64,000 bases of DNA. Origin: Halocatena marina (GTDB taxonomy: Archaea > Halobacteriota > Halobacteria > Halobacteriales > Haloarculaceae). Location: contig NZ_JALLPK010000002.1 of assembly GCF_023276375.1 (NCBI RefSeq), positions 248,001 through 312,000 of the forward strand, in the 5' to 3' direction. Under the pieces are notes generated by a model, which saw only the letters and a list, made by a program, of their open reading frames with translations, ran no database searches and was not told the DNA's origin. Positions within the stretch are counted from its first letter, which is position 1; each line of letters opens with the position of its first letter. The position numbers and the translations under genes are program-made. Below are positions 24,937-34,333 of the stretch, piece after piece.

Positions 24937-26352
24937 CTACCGACGGGATAAGCGTAGTTTGACCGGCTCGGCCGGCAGAGTATTCGCGCTCGCGGTCAGA
25001 GCAAGCGATGCGTCGGTTATCGATTCAACTGCAAACTCACGTGCGAGAGTCGCGACAACGAGCTGAGCTTCCATCCGAGCGAAGCGCATCCCGATACAGT
25101 GGCGCGGACCGCCACCAAAGGGGTAGTAGGCGTATTCCGGACGGTCATCACCATCCACCCAGCGTTCAGGTCGAAATTCGAGTGGCGCGTCGTACCACCG
25201 CTCATCGCGGTGAATAATCCACTGCGGGAGCGACACGACCGTCCCTTCTGGGATGGTGTAGCCGCCGATTTCGATGTCTTCGATCGGCTCACGGAACGTC
25301 GTCCAGACCGGTGGGTAGAGACGCATCGCTTCCTTGACAACCTGTTCGGTGTAGTCTAGTTCGGGGAGATCAGCTGCCGTCGGCGGGGCATCACCAAGTA
25401 CTTCGTCGAGTTCGGCATGGAGTCGCTCCTGAACATCAGGATGGTGACCGAGAAGGAACCACGTGTACGTGAGCGCAAGCGCGGTCGTTTCGTGGCCCGC
25501 AAAGAGGAAAGTTGCCATGTTGTCCCGGAGGGTATTGTCGTCCATTCCTCCGGTGTCGGTCGCCGCGACGAGCAAGGAGAGAAGGTCCTCACCGAGCTCA
25601 TCGGCCGCACGACGCTCATCGATGAGTTCCTCGATAAACTCTCGAAGCGAAGAGAGCGAGTGCTTGTACTGCCGGTTTACCGGTGTCGGGATCCACTCGG
25701 GGAGATACGCACCAAGCCGAGACGTATCGAATCGATCTCGCGTCGCGGTGGCTGCTGCCCGAACAGCGGACTGTCGCCCCCGAACATCGATTCCGAACAG
25801 CGACCAGGCAAGCACTGAGAGCGTGAGTTCAGTCATCGCATCGTGGATCTCGATAGTCTCACCATCGTTCCAGTCTGCCGCCATGGCTTCGGCGTGAGAA
25901 ACCGCGACCGGCGCGTACGTCTCGATACGCTCGCGGTAGAAAGCAGGTTGAGCGGTGGTTCGCTGATCGCGCCAGTCGTCGTTCTCAGCGAGCAACATCC
26001 CTTCCCCGAACGCCGAGCCAATCTGGCGTTGTTGCATCTCGCCTTTGACGAACCGCGGCGCATCGGTCACTAGCACCTGCTCGACGTGATCAGGGTGGGT
26101 GAGCAAGTATCCAGTGTCGCCCGCGACGCGGTAGTGAGCCACGTCGTCCTCGTACTCGTGCGCCAGTCGCTCGTAGAAGCCGAAGACATCGCTTGCGAGC
26201 GCGAACGTGTTGCCAATCACGGGAAGTCCGTCTGGTCCCGGCGGCTCGCGTTCGGATCTCGTGGATTCGATGCTCACTTCGTCAGTCGTCGGGTCGGTCT
26301 CCGTCGCCATATCGGGATTTGAATCTGGCACGACATCTGCGTTCGGTCGCAT
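24937..26352 (-). CDS. Cytochrome P450
   Basis: 471 residues, soluble bacterial/archaeal P450 length with a ~35-residue polar leader before PPGPDGLPVIGNTF. The I-helix oxygen-activation motif is FAGHETTALAL, the K-helix EAMRLYPPVW supplies the ExxR pair, PERW occurs as FRPERWVDGD, and the haem loop is FGGGPRHCIGMRFA with the axial Cys. It resembles the haloarchaeal CYP174-like group, but subfamily cannot be set by eye. No ferredoxin gene adjoins it. It is divergent from an HTH_10 regulator that starts 40 bp away, so the pair is probably a regulator and target. Confidence 0.95.
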   Translation of the reverse strand: MRPNADVVPDSNPDMATETDPTTDEVSIESTRSEREPPGPDGLPVIGNTFALASDVFGFYERLAHEYEDDVAHYRVAGDTGYLLTHPDHVEQVLVTDAPRFVKGEMQQRQIGSAFGEGMLLAENDDWRDQRTTAQPAFYRERIETYAPVAVSHAEAMAADWNDGETIEIHDAMTELTLSVLAWSLFGIDVRGRQSAVRAAATATRDRFDTSRLGAYLPEWIPTPVNRQYKHSLSSLREFIEELIDERRAADELGEDLLSLLVAATDTGGMDDNTLRDNMATFLFAGHETTALALTYTWFLLGHHPDVQERLHAELDEVLGDAPPTAADLPELDYTEQVVKEAMRLYPPVWTTFREPIEDIEIGGYTIPEGTVVSLPQWIIHRDERWYDAPLEFRPERWVDGDDRPEYAYYPFGGGPRHCIGMRFARMEAQLVVATLAREFAVESITDASLALTASANTLPAEPVKLRLSRR

Positions 26353-26391
26353 TCACTAGCGTCTTTATGGGTGAGGCGACAACGACTCAAC

Positions 26392-27048
26392 ATGAAGTAC
26401 CTCCGTCTCATGCTCCGGTACGCACCGGTAGCACAGCACCCGATGCATCAGTTCATGACCGAGAGCGACGCCATCGACCGTGAATTGCTCGTGGCCTGGA
26501 ATCTTACCGCTGAGAAAGACGTCACGTACGCGCTGTTTTACGTTGTTGGCGAACGCGACCAGTATGAAAACGCACTCGAAGCCGTCGAGACCAACGAGGG
26601 CTACGACCTCACGCCCGTCCACGAGGGGGCGTTCTATGCCTACCTCCGCGAGCGTGACACCGATCGATTCCGGCGCTTCCGTTCGGCATTCGAACAGCCG
26701 TCGTTGATGGTGATTCCGCCGTTGGATTATCGCTCGAATGGGATGCTAGTGTTCGATGCCGTGGGCGAACCCACAGCGCTGGAAGCCGTGCTTGACAACC
26801 TCCCCGAAGGGATTACTGCGGAGGTCCGTGAGGTCGGCGAGTACGATGCCCGCCCCGGGACGTTCGCCGCGACCCTCACCGAGCGCCAGCGCGAGGCGCT
26901 GGCTGTGGCGCGCGATGTCGGGTACTACGAGGTGCCACGCGAAGGCAGCGTCGCAGAAGTCGCAGAAGCACTGGGGTGTGCGCCAAGCACCGCCTCGAAT
27001 CATCTCCAAAAAGCCGAGAGACAGTTAATCGAGCGCATGTTTGGGTGA
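26392..27048 (+). CDS. HTH_10 regulator divergent from P450
   Basis: 218 residues from ATG 26392 (MKYLRLMLRYAPVAQHPMHQ). An N-terminal ligand-sensor-like domain of about 160 residues is followed by the HTH_10 domain: TLTERQREALAVARDVGYYE then SVAEVAEALGCAPSTASNHL and QKAERQLIERMF. The 39-bp gap to the P450 ATG must hold both promoters, so occupancy by this protein would affect both genes. It is likely a substrate-responsive regulator of the P450. Confidence 0.92.
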   Translation: MKYLRLMLRYAPVAQHPMHQFMTESDAIDRELLVAWNLTAEKDVTYALFYVVGERDQYENALEAVETNEGYDLTPVHEGAFYAYLRERDTDRFRRFRSAFEQPSLMVIPPLDYRSNGMLVFDAVGEPTALEAVLDNLPEGITAEVREVGEYDARPGTFAATLTERQREALAVARDVGYYEVPREGSVAEVAEALGCAPSTASNHLQKAERQLIERMFG

Positions 27049-27600
27049 CAGCTTACTCCCATCCGCTTTGCTGTTGAAAATCATAGGTCACCTGACGCCA
27101 TAGAATCGATAGATAAATTTTCGCGTCGCTATGCACGTTGGTGACTGGAACAGCTTTCAGGCCGACAAGTCGTCGCTTGATATCCACAACCAAGGTCACG
27201 AACGAGGCCTACGAGGCAGACCCGACCTGCCCCGACCTGATCCGCTATCAGTCACGATATGCGTTCTCGATAGCTGCCTGCGTGGTACCGAATGCCCATT
27301 CCGGGGGTCGACGTGGTATCAACATTTTTCAACAGTAGAATGCTTCCAAACTGCTGTCTCGTTACAACTGTAGGGTCGTAATGGATAATAATTCGCCGTA
27401 GATGGTATGCCTGTGTTACTTGGGCAGTACTTCCTTACGTTCGATCTATGACTGTTCGTCGCAATCACTATCAACGAATGCAGAGACAGTCCGGGAAGCA
27501 CGATCACCAAACAATGACAATAAATCTATGACAATCGTTTATCCGATACGGTTCCAGTAATCGATGGATTTTTGTCAATCGTCGTTGCATCTGTACCACC
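27049..27600. other. Debris with dispersed repeat
   Basis: About 550 bases without an intact gene. Contains repeat copy B at 27341-27401. A plus-strand frame at 27138-27338 reads TSRRLISTTKVTNEAYEADP and YQSRYAFSIAACVV, possibly a worn gene end. Confidence 0.35.
27341..27401. repeat. Dispersed repeat, copy B
   Basis: Second copy of the 62-bp element at 18512-18573. Upstream of it GTGGTATCAACAT also occurs at about 24060, suggesting that a longer element once spanned this area. Confidence 0.6.
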
Positions 27601-28011
27601 ATGGAATGGGCACCTCTCACACCAGAACTACTTGTTACAGATTACCAGAAGAGTTTCTCGTTTTATGTTGAAACACTTGATTTCACCGCAGAGTATACCC
27701 GTGAGGATCCACTGTTCGCCTATCTTTCCGTCGAAGGGGCCCAGCTCATGATCGAGGAACGGACGGGGAGTGAATGGTGGGTGACTAGTGAGATAAACCA
27801 CCCATACGGAAGAGGAGTGAATTTTCAGATTACAGTGGATGCTATCGATCCATATGCAAACCGTCTCAAGAATGATGGCTATCAACTGTTCAAAGGAATA
27901 CAGGAGGAGTGGTATCAGGTAGACGAAGGTGAAAGCGGTAATCGACAATTTCTAATCCAAGACCCGGACGGGTATCTCCTCCGGTTTATGGAACATATAG
28001 GCACGCGTTGA
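27601..28011 (+). CDS. VOC/glyoxalase-bleomycin-resistance superfamily protein
   Basis: 136 residues. Two beta-alpha-beta-beta-beta modules are visible: LTPELLVTDYQKSFSFYVET and then FQITVDAIDPYANRLKNDGY, ending in QFLIQDPDGYLLRFMEHIG. The C-terminal D-P-D-G-Y-x-L and Glu are family signatures. The length and the lack of His at the usual first metal site suggest a bleomycin-resistance-like binding protein rather than a glyoxalase. Monocistronic. Confidence 0.88.
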   Translation: MEWAPLTPELLVTDYQKSFSFYVETLDFTAEYTREDPLFAYLSVEGAQLMIEERTGSEWWVTSEINHPYGRGVNFQITVDAIDPYANRLKNDGYQLFKGIQEEWYQVDEGESGNRQFLIQDPDGYLLRFMEHIGTR

Positions 28012-28141
28012 GCAGATATACCAGACGGGGACTATACGCGATTGACGCAAAGCACCCAAGAGCTGAGAAGCGTACTATCGTGTGAACTATTCCATGACAC
28101 CCTGTGAGGCTAGCAAACGGGTGTTACAGTGTAGTCTGTGC

Positions 28142-28714
28142 TCAACCCCTCGTCGATTCAGGTAAACCACCGCACTCCCTCACTGAGTTCGCAACGTACT
28201 GTTCGGGACACGTCCAGTGTGCCTCCTTCGCGTCAGGAGAGTCAGGAGGATGATTGGTCGTGCACAACTGCTGTTGCTCGTGACGGTTGACCACTCTTTT
28301 CTCATTGGAGCCACGTTGTTCGACGACGGTCACCTTCTGTGGCAACTCGTCCGCGAATTGGACAGTCGCACGGTACCACGTTCCGGCTACATTCGCGGTA
28401 CAGACGGTCGGGAGGAAAGGAATCGGATTCTTGGATTGTGACTCCATGACGATACGGAGGGAGTTCGCCTCCGCATCGTACGTCGTTGAGGAAATCCCGA
28501 CCTTGTCACAGCTACTTGATCCGTAGACCATGTGGCCAGTGATATGAACAGCACTTGCAGCTTCGTCGAACGCGACAATGGTCGGGCGTTGCTCGCGGTT
28601 CCGACGTGGTTCGATGTGCTCGACGTTCGACCCAGTCACACCGGACCTACCGAGACAGCCCGCCATGGCGGTGAGACTTCCTGCAAGCAAACCAACGAAC
28701 GAACGGCGATTCAT
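28142..28714 (-). CDS. Tat lipoprotein of unknown function
   Basis: 190 residues. The N-terminus MNRRSFVGLLAGSLTAMAGC carries a twin-arginine motif and lipobox Cys, so it is exported folded and lipid-anchored. The mature part has several Cys (SSSCDKVG, LPTVCTANVAG, LCTTNHPP, HWTCPEQ, VRECGG) and could form disulfides. Its ATG overlaps the stop of the PQQ-propeller gene by 4 bp, so the two are co-translated and likely act together on the cell surface. Confidence 0.75.
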   Translation of the reverse strand: MNRRSFVGLLAGSLTAMAGCLGRSGVTGSNVEHIEPRRNREQRPTIVAFDEAASAVHITGHMVYGSSSCDKVGISSTTYDAEANSLRIVMESQSKNPIPFLPTVCTANVAGTWYRATVQFADELPQKVTVVEQRGSNEKRVVNRHEQQQLCTTNHPPDSPDAKEAHWTCPEQYVANSVRECGGLPESTRG

Positions 28715-29910
28715 GCTTCCTCCAAGACATAGAGTCCATCAGAAAATGTCGAAATATACAGCCGACCATCAACAACTGCTCCACCGGTTCCTCTGATGCG
28801 CCCCGCGGTATCGAACTCCCAATGCCGTGTCCCGGTTTCAACGTCGAGAGCATAGATGTACGAATCTTCACTACCGATATAGACCGTTTCGTCCGTAACA
28901 ACGGGGTCACCAGTTACATTGTTCCACGTCCAGAACTCCCAGCGTTTCTCGCCGGAGTCGGCGTCAAGTGCGTAGACCCGTTCGTCAGCTGCACCAGTGT
29001 AAACCGTCCCGTTGGCAACCGCAGGGGCCGATCCATCGACACTAAAGTTGCTCCATTCGCGCTCTTTGATCGGGTGGCCCTCAAATCGCCAGCGACGGGA
29101 CCCATCGTCACTCGCAATCGCGTGGACGCCGCGAGCATCGCTGACGTAGACAGTTTCCTTCGCAACGGCCGGCGTACCGGTGATTGGGTGTGGGTTCGTA
29201 TACTGCCACAGTCTCTCGCCAGTCCTCGTATCGAGGGCGACGACCGCACTCGTCTCATTGTCAGTCGTAGCAACTGCAAATACTCGGTCCTCAGAGACAG
29301 CAACTGCACCCTTGGCCCACTCTCCGACCGACTGTTCTAATGTCGTATCACCTGTTTCGCTGTCGAGTGCGATGAGGACACCATCGCCTCTAATTACGAA
29401 ATAGGCGACGCCGTCGACGACGGTGGGAGCATTGACCTCCTCGTCAAATTGCCGTTCCCACCGAATGTCACCGTTCCTGCGATCGAACGCGATCAGGCGA
29501 TTGCCGAACGGAGCGAGAACCACGTCACCCACGATGGCGGCAGCTGCATCTGGGACGCCAACGTCGGACTCGTCACCGAGTTTAGTGCGCCACTGTTCCT
29601 CGCCAGTTGCTGCGTCAAGTGCAACGAATTCGACTGTCTCGTCGTGAAATCCGAGATAGACCGTTCCATCCGCGATAACGGGGGCCTTCATGGAGCTGAG
29701 ATGTTTGTTGTATCTCCACGAGACAGTCACAGATTTTGTTGGCCCGCTATCGGTCGTGTACGCGGTATTCTGCGGGTCACCTCGACCGAACGACCACGAA
29801 CCCTCGACTGGTGGTGATGTTGATGTACTCAATTGGGCGAGACTCCCAAACCCGAGTACTGATCCAGCACTGGCGAGCACTGCACGGCGGTTCAAACGGA
29901 GGACAGTCAT
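28711..29910 (-). CDS. Secreted PQQ-type beta-propeller protein
   Basis: 399 residues. A twin-arginine-like signal (LRLNRRAVLASAGSVLGFGS) is followed by repeated blades of the form A-x-D-x-x-T-G-x-x-x-W, for example ALDAATGEEQWRTKLGDES, AFDRRNGDIRWERQFD, ALDADSGEKRWEFWTW and ALDVETGTRHWEFDT. About seven or eight blades, consistent with a BamB/PQQ-like propeller; true PQQ binding is not implied. It is first in an operon with the lipoprotein at 28142. Confidence 0.9.
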   Translation of the reverse strand: MTVLRLNRRAVLASAGSVLGFGSLAQLSTSTSPPVEGSWSFGRGDPQNTAYTTDSGPTKSVTVSWRYNKHLSSMKAPVIADGTVYLGFHDETVEFVALDAATGEEQWRTKLGDESDVGVPDAAAAIVGDVVLAPFGNRLIAFDRRNGDIRWERQFDEEVNAPTVVDGVAYFVIRGDGVLIALDSETGDTTLEQSVGEWAKGAVAVSEDRVFAVATTDNETSAVVALDTRTGERLWQYTNPHPITGTPAVAKETVYVSDARGVHAIASDDGSRRWRFEGHPIKEREWSNFSVDGSAPAVANGTVYTGAADERVYALDADSGEKRWEFWTWNNVTGDPVVTDETVYIGSEDSYIYALDVETGTRHWEFDTAGRIRGTGGAVVDGRLYISTFSDGLYVLEEA

Positions 29911-30179
29911 GATTGTAATTTCTCAGAGTGTGTCAGCTTAGTCGTTCGCATCTCTGAACTGTAATTGTGATTATTTGCGGCCACCACATCACCTGAATCG
30001 CATGGAAAAGATCTATGCAGCACGAATTCCCGTTCCATTTCTGCTAGCAGTGCTACGACACAACGTCGAACGTTGCACCGCCAACATCCACCATCTTTCA
30101 CGATAGTATCTCCTATGGCGTTCAACTGACGCCATTAATAAGCGTGAGTAGCTATACTGTTCGCATACAGAGTCAATAT

Positions 30180-30383
30180 ATGAAACAAAAACAGCAGTGC
30201 GACGAGTGTGAGGTAGAATTAGAACAGACGTACCTACAGGATGCACAGAACCGTCGGATATCTCTCGTCACTGATGAGTCAAAGGGTGGTATCCTCGGTT
30301 TACTGGGAGAGAAAGAGAAACTCACACCAGTTTCATACGTCTGTCCAGAGTGTCGACGTATCGAATTCTATGTAGAAGACTAA
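30180..30383 (+). CDS. Small zinc-ribbon protein
   Basis: 67 residues from ATG 30180. Two Cys pairs, QQCDECEVELE near the start and YVCPECRRIEFY near the end, form a zinc ribbon around a Gly-rich loop (GGILGLLGEKEKL). Such proteins are common in haloarchaea without assigned function. The region 29911-30179 upstream has no gene. Confidence 0.7.
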   Translation: MKQKQQCDECEVELEQTYLQDAQNRRISLVTDESKGGILGLLGEKEKLTPVSYVCPECRRIEFYVED

Positions 30384-30596
30384 CAATCACAGACAGTACG
30401 GGTTCTGTATTCAAGTCCTCGATATCACATCGATAGAGTAGCACGCAACGTACGACAGCCCCGCTGTGCTCGGCCAATAGACGGAGAGCCCATACGTATT
30501 CTACGCACGCTCGCATCCTTAGGATTGTGAGAACCCCCAGTGAAACGAGAGTTCGATCGAAATCATTTATGCTCCGAACAGTTCTCGGTTGGATCT

Positions 30597-31301
30597 ATGT
30601 ACGCGCGGACTGATGCAACTGAATGTCAAACAATTGATCGATTTGAAGATGGTGTCGGCTGGATCGCTCATCCTGACGAGAGGGGACAGAGAGCAAGCCA
30701 TGCAGTCTGTGGAAAGGATGGTGTGTGGGTCCTCGATCCACTCGATGCACCGGGGATAGACGATCTCCTTGCAGAACGTGGTGAGGTTGCAGGTGTCGCG
30801 GTGCTCTCTGACTATCACGCCCGAGATGCGAGCGTCATCGCTGAACGACATGGTGTGTCCGTTCACGTTCCACGATGGCTGGACCGAGCCGCTGAACGTA
30901 TCACCGCTCCAGTCGAGCGCTGTGCATGGTCGCTCGGCAATTCGGGGTTTGGAATCAAGCGTTTTGCGCCGTTTCCCGGGTGGTCGGAAGCTCTCGCGTA
31001 CCGCGAATCGGATCGGACGCTCTATGTCCCAGAAACGCTCGGAACCGCCCCTATCTATACCGTAGGAGCGGAACGACTCGGCATCTATCTTCTCTGTCGG
31101 CTGTTTCCGCCTCGGAATCTGCTCGTCGATACTCATCCAGAGCGCATCCTCGTAGGACACGGTGACGGGATCTTCGAGAATGCTGGGACAGCACTCACAG
31201 ACGCGCTCAACGGTGCAAGACGGCGCTTCCCGACTGCCCTGATGAGGAAGGGCAGGGTGCAACTCCGGGCCGGAATTGAAGCACTCGGGGAGTCAGACTG
31301 A
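30597..31301 (+). CDS. MBL-fold-like haloarchaeal protein, degenerate metal site
   Basis: 234 residues from ATG 30597. The order of elements follows a metallo-beta-lactamase fold: WIAHPDERGQRASHAVCGKD, GVWVLDPLDAPGIDDLL, VLSDYHARDASVIAERHGVS, a middle LYVPETLGTAPIYTVGAERL and a C-terminal HPERILVGHGDGI. The HxHxDH motif is reduced to SDYHARD, so hydrolase activity with two metals is doubtful. It is probably a non-catalytic or one-metal relative. Upstream in-frame start at 30540 adds a poorly supported leader. Confidence 0.7.
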   Translation: MYARTDATECQTIDRFEDGVGWIAHPDERGQRASHAVCGKDGVWVLDPLDAPGIDDLLAERGEVAGVAVLSDYHARDASVIAERHGVSVHVPRWLDRAAERITAPVERCAWSLGNSGFGIKRFAPFPGWSEALAYRESDRTLYVPETLGTAPIYTVGAERLGIYLLCRLFPPRNLLVDTHPERILVGHGDGIFENAGTALTDALNGARRRFPTALMRKGRVQLRAGIEALGESD

Positions 31302-31576
31302 CAGGAAGAGCAAACGTACCAAAGCGGTCCACTTGTAAGCAACGTTCCTCGTCTACCAGAGAGGATCAGAGAGGGTTCTACGTTTCAATACAATCGTGAA
31401 ACCGGAGTATATAGTCGAATCACTGGCATTCACTACTCGATTTGATTGTCTCACTATTGGTTGATCTGAAACAATATTATTCGATCAGACATCTCGACTC
31501 TGATCTGTTTCCCTGCCGCTCGTCTTTCCACAGCCAACACGAACCAGGACAAAGATTTAAAAGGAGTACCTGGCTG

Positions 31577-31741
31577 ATGCTTCCCACGACAGAGACAGAT
31601 CCTTCCTCACTCGAGCATCGCGCGCAGGTGATGTACCATTCAGAAAATATTAGTAGAATAGACGATGGTTACAATTCAAGATCACGAGAGTACACACTAA
31701 CCCTCGCCAGCGATATCCAGCGAGGATTGAAACTCCACTAG
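31577..31741 (+). CDS. Possible 54-residue ORF
   Basis: ATG at 31577 follows a TATA-like TTTAAAAG (31555-31562). Product begins MLPTTETDPSSLEHRAQVMY and has no recognisable motif. The surrounding 31302-31747 interval holds nothing else. Confidence 0.25.
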   Translation: MLPTTETDPSSLEHRAQVMYHSENISRIDDGYNSRSREYTLTLASDIQRGLKLH

Positions 31742-31747
31742 CGGTAA

Positions 31748-32998
31748 TTAACCAACGGGAACTTGTGTTCCACAATAACGAGAATCTGGTCGGTCACTGT
31801 ATAGCTGACTCATTTTTTCACCCATACTGATCGAACAGGACTCAGGCGGTATGCGTTGGTCAATGAAGGCACCACGACTGCTGTTCGCGTCAGGGCTGAC
31901 AGAATTGTCATCCGGTGTGTCCAACACCTGCCTCATATCATACAACTGGCCGCCAGCGAAGGCGAGTACGAGACAGACGACAATGATCTGTTGATGGCGC
32001 TCAAGACGAAGCGTCCCAACCGCAACGCCGAGACCGATCGCTGCGAAAACCAGCAGTAGATAGAGATCGGCCAAACTATCGAAATCAACGAAGCCGATTT
32101 GCCAGACGGGCCACAGCGCACCAGCAGCCAGCCAGTAATGTGCTCGTTCACGATAGGCCGTTTCAACTGCGCCAACGACACCAGCAACGAGTAGCGGCCA
32201 GAGAAAGCCGGTAAATCGGATAAATTTCTGAATCCGATCGACCAATGTCTGTCCGTGGTCGCCGAGCCGGAACACGTCGATAATGACCTCAACGATCATT
32301 GGAACGCCACCGCCCAACAGGACGATCGGCATGACCGCGATGATCGTAACACACAGTGAGGCGAACACCATCGGTCGCCAGTGTGCAAGCCGATCCTGCC
32401 GCCACGCTCGTCCGTAGACAAGCATCACGAAAATAAGACCCCACTGCCAGTACCCCGCTGCGATCGTGGCAAATGCACTCGCCAATGCTGGCCGATCGTC
32501 GAGACTGCACCAAACGCTTGCCAGTCCGAAAGAGATCGTGAAATATTTTGGAAAAATTCCGACACTTGGAAGCTGGACGAAATTATGGAACCCGATGATC
32601 AGTACAGCAGTCACGAACGCAGCGAACGGGCGGGCTGTCAGCCGATATGTGAGGCTAGCCGCAAGCAAGACGATGACGACCGCTGCGATAGTCGTTAGAG
32701 CAGAACCAAGATAGAACTGCGTCCATGGATCACCTGGAGCAATAAGCGCGAATAGAGCAGTTGTATTGTATATCATCGGTGGTTTGACATCCCACAGTCG
32801 GAGGTACGGCGCGTATCCGGCGGCAAGAAGATCGCCTCCAAGCAAAAACACAGCCGCATCGGGAAGCATTCGTCGCGTCTGACGGAGTGGAAAGTAGATA
32901 CTGAGCTGGAGTGCCGCAAAGACAGCGACGGCAGACAGCCACCAATGCGTGTGAAGGCGCTTGAAGAGTTCATTCAGACGCCAAGATTGATACGACAT
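31748..32998 (-). CDS. PMT/ArnT-like polytopic glycosyltransferase (GT-C fold)
   Basis: 416 residues from ATG 32998, about ten transmembrane helices. The first external loop carries RLWDVKPPMIYNTTALFAL, matching the W-D-x-K-P-P motif of PMT_2/ArnT enzymes, preceded by PDAAVFLLGGDLLAAG where these enzymes have their acidic catalytic residue. A soluble C-terminal tail of about 60 residues follows. It would transfer a sugar from a polyprenyl-phosphate donor at the outer face of the membrane. Donor and acceptor are unknown. Other surface-sugar genes lie 6-10 kb away. Confidence 0.78.
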   Translation of the reverse strand: MSYQSWRLNELFKRLHTHWWLSAVAVFAALQLSIYFPLRQTRRMLPDAAVFLLGGDLLAAGYAPYLRLWDVKPPMIYNTTALFALIAPGDPWTQFYLGSALTTIAAVVIVLLAASLTYRLTARPFAAFVTAVLIIGFHNFVQLPSVGIFPKYFTISFGLASVWCSLDDRPALASAFATIAAGYWQWGLIFVMLVYGRAWRQDRLAHWRPMVFASLCVTIIAVMPIVLLGGGVPMIVEVIIDVFRLGDHGQTLVDRIQKFIRFTGFLWPLLVAGVVGAVETAYRERAHYWLAAGALWPVWQIGFVDFDSLADLYLLLVFAAIGLGVAVGTLRLERHQQIIVVCLVLAFAGGQLYDMRQVLDTPDDNSVSPDANSSRGAFIDQRIPPESCSISMGEKMSQLYSDRPDSRYCGTQVPVG

Positions 32999-33379
32999 AC
33001 GCCCCGGTTGACAGAGATTTGATAAATACTTTTTGGCCAGATGGAAATTAATATTACAATCATCTGTACGAGATTGTTGATAGTTGTCCACTTTGTCTCA
33101 GCGATTCTGCCGCTTTGTGACAATGATATCTACTCACATATTATTAGATTCTTATATTATCTACGGCGACGACAAGATATGGAAGGGCGATCTTCGCGGA
33201 TCGGTGATTCATCGACTAGTGGTCGCCCTCTTAAATCCGGATCGCGTACTCGCGGCGACTGATAACAAAGGCTCAATTGGCTTGCTTAGTACCAAAACCA
33301 TAGAATCAGGAGCAGATCCTCCGCTTCCGATATCGCATTCACCATATTTATTACAGATGTGGGTGAGGATCGACATGCA
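32999..33379. other. Divergent intergenic region
   Basis: About 380 bases between the GT-C gene and the ABC operon, with AT-rich tracts near 33020-33060 and 33130-33165 that can serve as divergent promoters. No gene recognised. Confidence 0.35.
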
Positions 33380-34333
33380 ATGGCTGCCATCGAAGCGACA
33401 GGATTGACAAAACAATACGGTGACGTGACCGCTGTAGACGACTTGGATCTGGTCGTCGAAAGCGGAACCGTGTTCGGCTTTCTCGGTCCAAATGGTGCTG
33501 GAAAGTCGACCGTGATTAACTGTTTACTAGATTATATTCGACCAACCGACGGGCGCGTCTCTGTCCTCGGTCATGATGCTCAGACAGAGTCGCTGGCTGT
33601 CCGTCAGCGAACGGGCGTGCTTCCGGAAGGGTTCGACGTCTACGACCGGCTAACCGGTCGCCAACACCTCCAGTTCGTCGTCGATTCGAACGAGGCGAGC
33701 GACGATCCCGATGCGATCGCCGAACGCGTGGGGATCAGTGAAGCAATCGACCGACGGGCGGGCGGATACTCGAAAGGAATGACCCAACGGCTCATGTTGG
33801 GCACCGCCCTCGTCGGCCAGCCCGATCTGTTGATTCTCGACGAGCCATCGACTGGACTCGACCCAGAAGGTGCACACGAGATGCGCGAAATCGTTCGTGA
33901 AGAGGCCGACCGTGGTGCGACGGTCTTCTTTTCGAGTCATATTCTCGGGCAGGTCGAGGCCGTCTGTGATGAGGTTGGCATTCTTCAAGCGGGGACCCTC
34001 GTCGCAGAGGACACCATCGACGGGCTCCGTACTGCCATTGAGGCCGAGACGATTCTCACAGTCGAGGTTGAGCAGCTACCAGACGCAGCGCTCACAGCAG
34101 TCCGCGCACTGGCCGATGTCTCTGAAGTAAGCGCGACTGACACAACGGTAACAGTACAGTGTGTCGATGATGCGAAAATGACTGTTCTCCGAAAACTGGA
34201 AACAGCGGGTGCGAGGGTTGAAGATTTCGATCTCGCAAAGACCTCACTCGAAGAGCTGTTTCTCGCGTACACGGACAACGAGACCGGTGGTGCATCTAGT
34301 CACGATCAGAACAACAAGGTGCTCACCCAATGA
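33380..34333 (+). CDS. ABC transporter ATP-binding subunit
   Basis: 317 residues from ATG 33380. Walker A GPNGAGKSTVI, signature YSKGMTQRL, Walker B LLILDEPSTGLDPEG and switch FFSSHIL. The C-terminal third matches NosF/CcmA-type exporters and ends in a helical SLEELFLAYTD. First gene of a three-gene unit joined by 4-bp overlaps. An upstream GTG at 33359 is possible. Confidence 0.93.
   Translation: MAAIEATGLTKQYGDVTAVDDLDLVVESGTVFGFLGPNGAGKSTVINCLLDYIRPTDGRVSVLGHDAQTESLAVRQRTGVLPEGFDVYDRLTGRQHLQFVVDSNEASDDPDAIAERVGISEAIDRRAGGYSKGMTQRLMLGTALVGQPDLLILDEPSTGLDPEGAHEMREIVREEADRGATVFFSSHILGQVEAVCDEVGILQAGTLVAEDTIDGLRTAIEAETILTVEVEQLPDAALTAVRALADVSEVSATDTTVTVQCVDDAKMTVLRKLETAGARVEDFDLAKTSLEELFLAYTDNETGGASSHDQNNKVLTQ

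Noticed and set aside
30597..31301. Active metallo-beta-lactamase hydrolase
   Set aside because: The HxHxDH zinc motif is degenerate (SDYHARD), so only a fold-level similarity can be claimed.
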